This document shows positions 1 to 5,623 of a DNA stretch of 5,913 nucleotides, in pieces. The notes below the pieces were generated by a model that was not told the origin of the DNA, did no database searches, and worked only from the letters and a program-made list of their open reading frames with translations. A program made the translations under genes and the position numbers. How positions within the stretch are numbered: position 1 is the first letter of the stretch; the number at the start of each line of letters is the position of its first letter. The DNA is from Acidobacteriaceae bacterium (GTDB taxonomy: Bacteria; Acidobacteriota; Terriglobia; Terriglobales; Acidobacteriaceae), in NCBI GenBank assembly GCA_030040175.1, contig JASHUF010000125.1, positions 1 through 5,913 of the forward strand, read 5' to 3'.

Positions 1-50
1 CTCCGCCGCGCAATCCTCGCGCCCTCCATTCGTCCCCAAAGTTTCCTCCA

Positions 51-66
51 TTGTTAAATAATTGAA
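51..66. promoter_or_regulatory. AT-rich pocket upstream of the regulator, possible promoter region
   Basis: This is the only AT-rich stretch in the GC-rich leader (TTGTTAAATAATTGAA). TAAATA at 55-60 could serve as a -10 hexamer for the downstream gene, but I find no convincing -35 hexamer 16-18 bases before it. Its position about 80 bases before the ATG suits a promoter or an operator. The call rests on base composition only. Confidence 0.2.
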
Positions 67-143
67 TCGAGTTGTGTTTCCAGTGGGGCCGGTGATCGCG
101 CGGAGAACTTGTGGTAGGCTGGCTTATCCCCCGAAGGCCGCCT

Positions 144-2045
144 ATGGCTACCCAGCCGCTCGCTTCCCGAAGGCTGCGCTTCGACGATTTCGAGCTCGAT
201 GTCAGGGCCGGAGAGCTACGCCGGCAAGGCGTGCGCCTGCGCCTCCGTGGCCAGCCCCTGCAAGTCCTCGAGATCCTGCTGGAACGTGCCGGCGATGTGG
301 TGACGCGCGAGGAACTCGAGAGCCGGATCTGGCCCGCCGACACCTTCGTCGATTTTGACCACAGCCTGCACAACGCCATTGCGCGGATTCGCGAAGTGCT
401 GGGCGATTCAGCGGAGAACCCACGCTACATCGAGACCCTGCCTCGCCGCGGCTACCGTTACATTGGCCCGGTGGAGGACGCGTCGCGGCCGGCGCCCGCC
501 GGGAGCGCCGGCGATGCCGGCAAGGGGTTGAGTGTCGCGGCAGCGGGAAAGCGGGAAAGCCGCCTCGCGGTGGTTGCTCGTGCCGTCATTCTTTGCGCTG
601 CCCTGGCGCTGGGATTCGTTGCCTGGATCGGGTGGCGATCCGTTCGCGCCAAGCCGGCTTCGGCCGCGCCGATCCACTCCCTTGCCGTCCTGCCCTTGAG
701 CAACCTTTCCGGCAATCCATCGGAGGAGTTCTTTGCGGATGGCATGACCGACCAGTTGATTACGGACCTGGCCAAACTGGGCTCGCTGCGCGTTATCTCG
801 CGGACATCGGTGATGCAGTACAAGGGGACCACGAAAAGCCTGCCGGAGATTGCCCGCGAACTGAACGTGGACGCCATCGTAGAGGGATCGGTGATTCGTT
901 CCGGCCAGCGGGTGCGCGTCACCGCGCAGCTGCTGGAGGCGCGCACCGACCGGCACATCTGGGCCGAGACCTACGATCGCGATCGCGGCGATGTTCTCAA
1001 ACTGCAGGAAGAAGTGGCAGGCGCGATTGCGCGCCAGGTTCGGGCGCAAATCACGCCCGCGCTCCAGAAACAGATGAGCAGGGCCGGCGCCGTCAACCCG
1101 GCCGCATACGACGCCTATATTCAGGGACACCTTTACTTCACCACCGAATTTACCAAACCCGCATCACTCAGGAAGGCTCAGCATCTCTTCGAAGATGCCA
1201 TCCGGGAGGATCCGGATTATGCGCCCGCCTATGCTGAACTGGCAGATACCTACGTCTTTTTGGCGTATTACGGAGCCATGCCCAAGGAGCAGGCGTACGC
1301 GGCCGCGACCAAGCTTGTCGCCAAAGCCATGGAGCTGGATGACAGCGTTGGCGCGGCCTGGGACACTCTGGGCGAGCTGAAGTGGAATTTTGATTGGGAT
1401 TGGGATGCCGCCGATCGCGCCTTCAACCGCGCCATTGCTCTGGCCCCGAGTTACAGTTGCGCACATGAAGATCGCGCCGTATTTCTTGCTTTCCTCGGCC
1501 GCCGGAGCGAAGCGCTTGCCGAGATCGCCAAGATCGACCAGTTGGACTCCGGCCTCAGTTCGGCGCTGTCCGAGTCCGATGCGTATTTTGAACTGCGGGA
1601 TTACGCCGATCTGATTGAAGCCGCCAGGAGGGGCCTGATCCTCGATCCGAAAGATTCGTCGCAGCATTACTATCTCGGCGCGGGTTACGAAGGTACAGGC
1701 AGATTTCAGGACGCGATTGCCGAATATCAGAAGGCCATGGAGACGTCGGATGACCCGCGGCTGGCCGTGGCTCTGGCGCACGCCTGGGCGGCAGCGGGCG
1801 AGAAGAGCAAAGCAGAGAAGATGCTTCGCCGTCTGGAGCACGACGCGAAGGCGATGGCTTCTCCGTACACCATGGCCACGATTTACGCCGGGCTCGGCGA
1901 GAACGACCGGGCTCTCGAGTCGCTCAACAAGGTCTGCCGGGAGAAGTCGCTCGGCGCCGGCTGGATCGGGTGCGACCTCCTGCTCGACAGCCTGCGTTCC
2001 GATCCTCGCTTTCAGGACCTTCTTCGCCGCGTGGGTTTGACCTAG
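144..2045 (+). CDS. CadC-like membrane-bound transcriptional regulator: winged helix, TM helix, TolB/FlgO-like domain, TPR repeats
   Basis: This is a 633-aa one-component regulator. Residues about 11-110 form an OmpR/PhoB-type winged helix (RFDDFELD, the recognition region around VTREELESRIWP, and the terminal wing PRRGYRYIGPV). A linker rich in Ala, Gly and Pro follows. One hydrophobic helix at 141-164 (LAVVARAVILCAALALGFVA) should place the DNA-binding domain in the cytoplasm and the rest in the periplasm. Residues about 178-300 (HSLAVLPLSNLSG, FFADGMTDQLITDLA, AIVEGSVIRSGQRVRVTAQL) match the TolB-N/FlgO-like module that often follows such winged helices. From about 338 to the end there are degenerate TPR-type helix pairs, for example DPDYAPAYAELADTY and ALAPSYSCAHEDRAVFLAFLG, ending in SDPRFQDLLRRVGL, which is typical of this protein class. 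The ATG at 144 has a weak GAAGG six bases upstream and starts just before the domain. An in-frame GTG at 111 with GGAG five bases upstream is a real alternative that adds 11 residues. The target genes and the ligand are unknown. Confidence 0.88.
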   Translation: MATQPLASRRLRFDDFELDVRAGELRRQGVRLRLRGQPLQVLEILLERAGDVVTREELESRIWPADTFVDFDHSLHNAIARIREVLGDSAENPRYIETLPRRGYRYIGPVEDASRPAPAGSAGDAGKGLSVAAAGKRESRLAVVARAVILCAALALGFVAWIGWRSVRAKPASAAPIHSLAVLPLSNLSGNPSEEFFADGMTDQLITDLAKLGSLRVISRTSVMQYKGTTKSLPEIARELNVDAIVEGSVIRSGQRVRVTAQLLEARTDRHIWAETYDRDRGDVLKLQEEVAGAIARQVRAQITPALQKQMSRAGAVNPAAYDAYIQGHLYFTTEFTKPASLRKAQHLFEDAIREDPDYAPAYAELADTYVFLAYYGAMPKEQAYAAATKLVAKAMELDDSVGAAWDTLGELKWNFDWDWDAADRAFNRAIALAPSYSCAHEDRAVFLAFLGRRSEALAEIAKIDQLDSGLSSALSESDAYFELRDYADLIEAARRGLILDPKDSSQHYYLGAGYEGTGRFQDAIAEYQKAMETSDDPRLAVALAHAWAAAGEKSKAEKMLRRLEHDAKAMASPYTMATIYAGLGENDRALESLNKVCREKSLGAGWIGCDLLLDSLRSDPRFQDLLRRVGLT

Positions 2046-2060
2046 GGCCTGTTCGCCCTA
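2043..2060 (+). terminator. Small stem-loop starting at the regulator's stop codon
   Basis: TAGGGC (2043-2048) and GCCCTA (2055-2060) form a perfect 6-bp stem around the loop CTGTTC. The stem begins on the TAG stop codon itself. No run of T follows, so it is at best a weak or factor-assisted terminator. It may only be a structured 3' end. Confidence 0.3.
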
Positions 2061-2198
2061 ATAGTGCTAATTGACCCTAGCCCCGGCACGAGTCGGACGG
2101 CAGGCGCCCCGTGTCCCACACCCACATTTTTGCGCCGCGGACAGCAACCCGCCCATCTCTATTGCCATGGGAGCACATCCGCACCCCGGGAAGGCCTC

Positions 2199-2223
2199 TT
2201 GAAACCCAACCTCCCCGTACAAT
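2199..2223 (+). promoter_or_regulatory. Possible promoter of the ABC exporter gene
   Basis: TACAAT at 2218-2223 matches the sigma-70 -10 consensus at five of six bases. TTGAAA at 2199-2204 resembles a -35 hexamer, but the spacer is only 13 bases, too short for a standard promoter. At the normal 17-base spacing the sequence is CCTCTT, a poor match. Transcription from here would begin about 2230, leaving a very short leader. Confidence 0.3.
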
Positions 2224-2228
2224 GAAAC

Positions 2229-2235
2229 AGGAAGG
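2229..2235 (+). promoter_or_regulatory. Ribosome binding site candidate with unusually long spacing
   Basis: AGGAAGG is a good Shine-Dalgarno match and the only one near the ABC gene, but it ends 17 bases before the ATG at 2253. No in-frame start codon lies closer, because the frame meets a TGA at 2223-2225. Either the spacing is really long, or the intervening GC-rich bases fold, or initiation is largely independent of this site. Confidence 0.4.
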
Positions 2236-2252
2236 CGCGCCCCCTCAGCCCC

Positions 2253-4460
2253 ATGGCGGACGACGAGAACAACCAACCCCGCAACGCCGGCCGCCCGGAG
2301 CGCGCGCGCAAGCCTGAGAGCGCGCGTAAGCCCGACCCCACCCCGCGGCCCGACGAAGACCCCGTCGCGGGCAAGGTTTACGACGCGCGCCTCATGCGCC
2401 GCCTCGCCCAGTACGTGCGCCCCTACTGGCTTGAAGCCGCCGTCTCTTCGCTCGCCGTCTGCCTCAAGTCCCTCTGCGACGTGGCCGGTCCCATCCTCGT
2501 CATGGTCGCCATTGACCGCTACCTCACCCCCAAGCTCATCCGCGAAGAAGCCTCGAGCGCCGTCGCTCACTGGCTCGCCCGCTCCAGCCCGCTGGCGCGC
2601 ATCCTGCCCGCCGATCCCTTCCGCGGCGTCTCCGAGCTGGCCGGCCTCTATCTCGTTCTCATCACCGCCGGCTATCTCCTGGAAATTGTCCAGATTTACC
2701 TCATGCAGTGGACCGGCCAGAAGATCATGTTCGATCTCCGCCGTGACATCTTCCGCCACATGCAGCGCATGCACGTCGGCTTCTTTGACGTCCACGCCGT
2801 GGGCCGCCTGGTCACGCGCCTCACCTCTGACGTCGACGCCGTCAACGATATGTTCACTGACGGCATCCTCGCCATCGTCAACGACTTTTTCTTGCTCGCC
2901 ATCATGGCCGCGGTCATGCTCGCCATCCGCTGGTGGCTGGCTCTGCTCGCCTTTTCCGTTCTGCCCGTCATCTTCATCGTCACCCGCATCTTCCGCGACC
3001 ACGTGCGCGAGAGCTACCGCCGCGTCCGCGCCGCCATCGCGCGCATCAACAGCTTCACCCAGGAGCACATCTCCGGCATGAGCGTGGTGCAGCTCTTCAA
3101 CCGCGAAAAGCGCGCCTACGCCGACTTCCAGGAAGTGAACCGCCTGCATCTGGTCGCCTTCAAAGACACCATCTTTGCCTACGCCCTCTACTACCCCGCC
3201 GTCGACATCCTCTCCTCGGTCGCCATCGCCATCGTCGTCTGGCGCGGCGGCTTCAGCGTGCTCGCGCGCGGCTCGGTCACCATCGGCATGCTGGCCATGT
3301 TCATCCAGTACTCGCAGCGCTTCTGGCGGCCCATCCAGGACCTGAGCGACAAGTACAACATCCTCCAGGCCGCCATGGCCGCCTGCGAGCGCATCTACAA
3401 GCTGCTCGATACCGCCCCAGAGATCGTCAGCCCCGCACATCCGCACGCGGGCGACGGGTCCAATCGCATCCAGTTCGATCACGTCTGGTTCACCTACCAG
3501 AGACTCACCGAAGAGCAGAAGGCCGCCGTCGCCGCCGCGAGCAGGCGCATTGCAGAGCAGCCTCCTTCGGAGAGCGGTGCTTTGTATCAGGGCGCGGCTG
3601 GTAGGTCCGGGCTTCAGCCCGGACTGCCGCAAACACCACAAGAGAACGATGGGGCTTCAGCCCCTGAGGCAATCCCCGACGCAGCCGCAATGGCCGCCAT
3701 CCCCGGCATCGAGTGGATCTTGAAAGACGTCTCCTTCACCATCGAGCCCGGCCAGACCGTCGCCATCGTGGGCCACACCGGCGCCGGCAAAACCACGCTG
3801 ACCAGCCTCCTGATGCGCTTCTACGACGTGACCGCCGGCCGCATTCTCGTGGATGGAACTGACCTGCGCGACTACGATCTCCAGTCCCTGCGCGAGCACT
3901 TCGCCGTCGTCCTCCAGGACCCATTCCTCTTCACCGGCACCATCGGCGAGAACATCCGCCTCGGCAATGAGCGCATCGGGGCCGAAGAAATGCGGCGCGC
4001 CGCGCGCGACGTCAACGTCCTCGACTTCGTCGAAACCCTCCCCCAACAATTCAATGAGCCCGTCCGCGAGCGCGGCAACTCGCTATCGACGGGCCAGAAG
4101 CAGCTCATCAACTTCGCCCGCGCCCTGGCCTACAACCCGCGCATCCTCATCCTCGACGAGGCCACTTCGAGCGTGGACACGGACACGGAGCTGCGCATCC
4201 GCTCGGCTCTGGAACGCATGGTCGAAGGCCGCACCAGCGTGCTCATTGCGCACCGTCTCTCCACCGTCCAGCGCGCCGATACCATCCTCGTGATGCACAA
4301 AGGCCAGCTGCGCGAGATGGGATCTCATCAAGAATTGTTGGCCCAGCGCGGACTCTACTGGAAGCTCTACCAGCTCCAGTACAAGGACCAGGAGATGGGC
4401 GCACTGGCGCCGCTTTCGCCGGAACCCTCCACTGCCCCCGCGATGGTGCCCCGTGTATGA
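2253..4460 (+). CDS. ABC exporter half-transporter (fused membrane domain and ATPase), MsbA/MdlB-like, with an insert in the ATPase domain
   Basis: This 735-aa protein is a type IV ABC exporter subunit. A charged, disordered N-terminus (1-45) precedes six membrane segments at roughly 62-90, 129-152, 204-222, 227-246, 309-331 and 341-355. The ATPase domain follows: A-loop Tyr415 (VWFTY), Walker A GHTGAGKTT (507-515), Q-loop Gln555, signature LSTGQ (611-615), Walker B ILILDE with catalytic Glu636, D-loop SSVD (639-642) and switch His667. All catalytic residues are present, so it should hydrolyse ATP. The LS(T/V)GQ signature resembles MdlB/YheH-type subunits, which often work as heterodimers, but no partner gene lies here, so it may act as a homodimer. 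Likely substrates are lipids or hydrophobic drugs; this is inferred from family only. The odd part is residues 416-487, where about 70 residues separate the A-loop from the next strand; fewer than ten is usual. The core of that insert is encoded by REP-like hairpins. Confidence 0.93.
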   Translation: MADDENNQPRNAGRPERARKPESARKPDPTPRPDEDPVAGKVYDARLMRRLAQYVRPYWLEAAVSSLAVCLKSLCDVAGPILVMVAIDRYLTPKLIREEASSAVAHWLARSSPLARILPADPFRGVSELAGLYLVLITAGYLLEIVQIYLMQWTGQKIMFDLRRDIFRHMQRMHVGFFDVHAVGRLVTRLTSDVDAVNDMFTDGILAIVNDFFLLAIMAAVMLAIRWWLALLAFSVLPVIFIVTRIFRDHVRESYRRVRAAIARINSFTQEHISGMSVVQLFNREKRAYADFQEVNRLHLVAFKDTIFAYALYYPAVDILSSVAIAIVVWRGGFSVLARGSVTIGMLAMFIQYSQRFWRPIQDLSDKYNILQAAMAACERIYKLLDTAPEIVSPAHPHAGDGSNRIQFDHVWFTYQRLTEEQKAAVAAASRRIAEQPPSESGALYQGAAGRSGLQPGLPQTPQENDGASAPEAIPDAAAMAAIPGIEWILKDVSFTIEPGQTVAIVGHTGAGKTTLTSLLMRFYDVTAGRILVDGTDLRDYDLQSLREHFAVVLQDPFLFTGTIGENIRLGNERIGAEEMRRAARDVNVLDFVETLPQQFNEPVRERGNSLSTGQKQLINFARALAYNPRILILDEATSSVDTDTELRIRSALERMVEGRTSVLIAHRLSTVQRADTILVMHKGQLREMGSHQELLAQRGLYWKLYQLQYKDQEMGALAPLSPEPSTAPAMVPRV
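3594..3630. repeat. REP-like hairpin with a GTAG foot
   Basis: GTCCGGGC (3605-3612) pairs perfectly with GCCCGGAC (3617-3624) around a TTCA loop. An outer arm GCGGC (3594-3598) pairs with GCCGC (3626-3630), leaving a bulge that contains GTAG at 3601-3604, directly 5' of the inner stem. A GTAG or GGAG tetranucleotide 5' of an imperfect hairpin is the known recognition layout of REP elements bound by RAYT proteins. That this is such a site is inference from layout. Confidence 0.6.
3651..3664. repeat. Second GGGCTTCAGCCC hairpin
   Basis: GGGGC (3651-3655) pairs with GCCCC (3660-3664) around TTCA, the same loop and core as the larger hairpin 43 bases upstream. It is shorter and has no GTAG beside it. 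Paired elements of this kind suggest a two-hairpin unit. Confidence 0.6.
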
Positions 4461-4518
4461 CGTTGCACTGGGCTGTCCTTGGGCCGGCCGGTTCCCGTTC
4501 GATCGAGAAGGTGCAACT

Positions 4519-4540
4519 GCGGGGGAAAGCGTCCCCCTGC
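4519..4540 (+). terminator. GC hairpin downstream of the ABC exporter gene
   Basis: GGGGGA (4521-4526) pairs with TCCCCC (4532-4537) around AAGCG, and GC at 4519-4520 can extend the stem with a one-base bulge. There is no T-tract, so it is a poor intrinsic terminator by the E. coli model. It lies about 60 bases past the ABC stop codon. A looser inverted repeat, GTTGCAC (4462-4468) and GTGCAAC (4511-4517), brackets the region before it. Confidence 0.35.
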
Positions 4541-4575
4541 GAGGCCGTACGCAGCTCGTCTCTCGCGGCGGCGAG

Positions 4576-4584
4576 TGATAACAT
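4576..4584 (+). promoter_or_regulatory. Possible extended -10 element before the secreted protein gene
   Basis: TGATAACAT can be read as an extended -10 (TG, one base, then TAACAT, four of six matches to TATAAT). No good -35 lies upstream, although an extended -10 can work without one. It sits about 83 bases before the start codon. ATAAAA at 4641-4646 is a second, equally weak candidate. Low certainty. Confidence 0.2.
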
Positions 4585-4656
4585 GTTGCCTGCGCGCATC
4601 CGGGTGCGATGCGACAGAGCTCGAATGCGCTTCACGATTCATAAAAATCGGGTGCC

Positions 4657-4663
4657 GGAGGAA
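4657..4663 (+). promoter_or_regulatory. Ribosome binding site that fixes the start of the secreted protein
   Basis: GGAGGAA is a near-perfect Shine-Dalgarno sequence; its GGAGG core ends five bases before the ATG at 4667. It decides for that start over an in-frame ATG at 4457, which overlaps the ABC stop codon as ATGA but would put 70 unlikely residues in front of a clean signal peptide. Confidence 0.8.
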
Positions 4664-4666
4664 CGC

Positions 4667-5368
4667 ATGCGAAAGATCGTCTCGATCGTTGCCTTTGTAT
4701 TCCTGGTCCCCGTTGTCCTGCTTAAGGGCATCGAGCAGGCGCGGGCGCAGTCGAATCCCTATCCTGCGATGGCTCCTCTGCAGAAGTATCTGATGCCGAA
4801 GGATGCGGAGATCGCGTTGGCTCGCAGCGCGGCGCCGGCCTCCATTGCGGACACCGCCACTGTGCTGGTGCTGGGACCGCAGGGATACACCACCGCCGTG
4901 CAGGGCACCGACGGTTTTGTCTGTTATGTGGAGCGATCCTGGGCCCATGACACGGATCATCCGGAATTCTGGAATCCCAAGGCGCGCACCCCCAACTGCT
5001 TCAATGCCGCCGCGGCCTCGAGCGTTGTGCCCCTCTACCTGATGAAGACCCGGCTGGTGCTGGAAGGCAAGTCGCAGGCGGAGATCGCGCAGGCCATCGC
5101 AGCGGCCCTGGATAGCGGAAAGCTGCCGGCCCTGGCGCCCGGGGGCATGTGCTACATGATGTCGAAGGAGCAGTACATCAACGATCAGGGCCACAGCTGG
5201 CACCCGCACGTGATGTTCTATGCCGCCGGCGACGTGGCCAAGAGCTGGGGAGCGAATCTGCCCGGCTCACCGCTGCTCGCGGCCTATGATGCGCAAGCGC
5301 GACTGACGACTTTCTTGGTCGTGGTGAGCCACTGGTCGGACGGGACGCCGGGCCCGGAGGGATTTTGA
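4667..5368 (+). CDS. Conserved hypothetical secreted protein with three cysteines
   Basis: This is a 233-aa protein of unknown function. The first 27 residues form a signal peptide: MRKIV, a hydrophobic core at about 5-19, then EQARA|QS with a likely signal peptidase I cut after Ala27. There is no lipobox Cys at the cleavage site and no other membrane segment, so it should be periplasmic or exported. The mature part has three cysteines in well-marked local motifs: GFVCYVERSW (Cys86), TPNCFN (Cys111) and GGMCYMMSK (Cys162). A histidine- and aromatic-rich stretch, GHSWHPHVMFY (175-185), follows, then WGANLPGSP (194-202) and SHWSDGTP near the end. Cys and His groups of this kind could bind metal or form a disulfide, but no known catalytic motif is visible. 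I associate this sequence pattern with hypothetical proteins of Acidobacteriota without being able to name the family. The start is set by a strong GGAGG. It is convergent with the RAYT gene downstream. Confidence 0.82.
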   Translation: MRKIVSIVAFVFLVPVVLLKGIEQARAQSNPYPAMAPLQKYLMPKDAEIALARSAAPASIADTATVLVLGPQGYTTAVQGTDGFVCYVERSWAHDTDHPEFWNPKARTPNCFNAAAASSVVPLYLMKTRLVLEGKSQAEIAQAIAAALDSGKLPALAPGGMCYMMSKEQYINDQGHSWHPHVMFYAAGDVAKSWGANLPGSPLLAAYDAQARLTTFLVVVSHWSDGTPGPEGF

Positions 5369-5470
5369 TCGTCCGCGGCGCCCGCCGTCGCCGGCCGAAA
5401 TGAGCGCGCAGACCGCAGATCCGGTGCGCTTCAAGCTTCACTGTGTCTGGGACCGTTCCGGGCGGGTGGG
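5369..5470. other. Non-coding stretch after the secreted protein gene
   Basis: I see no gene here on either strand. A short CGGC/GCCG hairpin (5376-5387, loop GCCC) is the only nearby structure that could mark the 3' end of the upstream gene, and it lacks a T-tract. The rest of the gap up to the RAYT stop codon is occupied by repeat copy A and 39 bases of unremarkable spacer (5585-5623). Confidence 0.5.
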
Positions 5471-5584
5471 CGGGTGGCCCCGATCGCACGAGGAATCTTA
5501 TCAATTTGAGGGTGCCCCCTTGAGGGCGCCCCCGAGCCTGCCCTGAGCGAAGCCGAAGGGTCCCTCGCTTTTGGGGACCGGGGA
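5471..5584. repeat. Palindromic direct repeat, copy A (split by a 25-bp insertion)
   Basis: It aligns with copy B (5670-5758) at 82 of 89 positions, in the same orientation, once the extra 25 bases at 5534-5558 are removed. It contains two tandem 14-mers (5506-5519 and 5520-5533, TTGAGGGTGCCCCC and one with a single change), then the hairpin GGTCCC (5559-5564) / GGGACC (5574-5579). In copy B the hairpin arm continues into the preceding C-run; here the insertion separates the two halves of that arm. Translations across it are low-complexity and not a credible protein. Confidence 0.85.
5534..5558. repeat. 25-bp motif inserted in copy A (GAGCCTGCCCTGAGCGAAGC type)
   Basis: These 25 bases are present in copy A and absent from copy B, and the flanking bases join exactly (CC then GGTCCC). 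The core CCCTGAGCGAAGCCGAAGGG (5541-5560) has complementary ends CCCT/AGGG. It belongs to a short interspersed motif that I recognise from intergenic DNA of many bacteria, where it yields spurious peptides such as LRLRSGQA. That recognition is from memory; the presence/absence difference is seen directly. Confidence 0.7.
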
Positions 5585-5623
5585 GATCGCGGACCTCGAC
5601 TGGCGGGAAGCGGACTGCGGTTC

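Larger units (their letters stand above)
3561..3669. repeat. Composite palindromic repeat lying in frame inside the ABC exporter gene (approximate limits)
   Basis: This stretch encodes residues 437-473, within the extra segment of the ATPase domain. It holds three stem-loops in a row: CTCC/GGAG (3562-3572), a large hairpin at 3594-3630, and GGGGC/GCCCC (3651-3664). The last two share the 12-mer GGGCTTCAGCCC, at 3609-3620 and 3652-3663. The two 12-mers are read in different frames (GLQP in one, part of GASAP in the other), so the DNA and not the peptide is conserved between them. Codons here (TTG, TAT, AGG, GGG, ACA, CCA, CAA, TCA) contrast with the strongly C-ending codon choice of the rest of the gene. 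I infer that a mobile palindromic element was inserted and kept the reading frame. Limits are estimated; no target duplication was identified. Confidence 0.7.

Noticed and set aside
408..1130. Minus-strand open frame opposite the regulator gene
   Set aside because: It overlaps the winged-helix and TolB-like domains in full, has an Arg/Gly/Ala-rich composition and shows no motif. It is a shadow of a GC-rich gene.
2071..2099. TTGACC at 2071-2076 as a -35 promoter box in the gap after the regulator
   Set aside because: It matches five of six consensus bases, but the sequence 17 bases downstream (CGGACG) is nothing like a -10 box.
2067..3641. Open frame of 524 codons on the minus strand opposite the ABC exporter gene
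   Set aside because: It is the mirror of a gene with strongly C-ending codons. Its product is Asp/Glu/Gly/His-rich low complexity with no domain, and the plus-strand frame contains every ABC exporter motif.
4457..4666. Upstream ATG at 4457 overlapping the ABC stop codon (ATGA), as if translationally coupled
   Set aside because: It would add 70 residues of arginine-rich, non-conserved-looking sequence before a clear signal peptide, and the strong GGAGG sits before the ATG at 4667.
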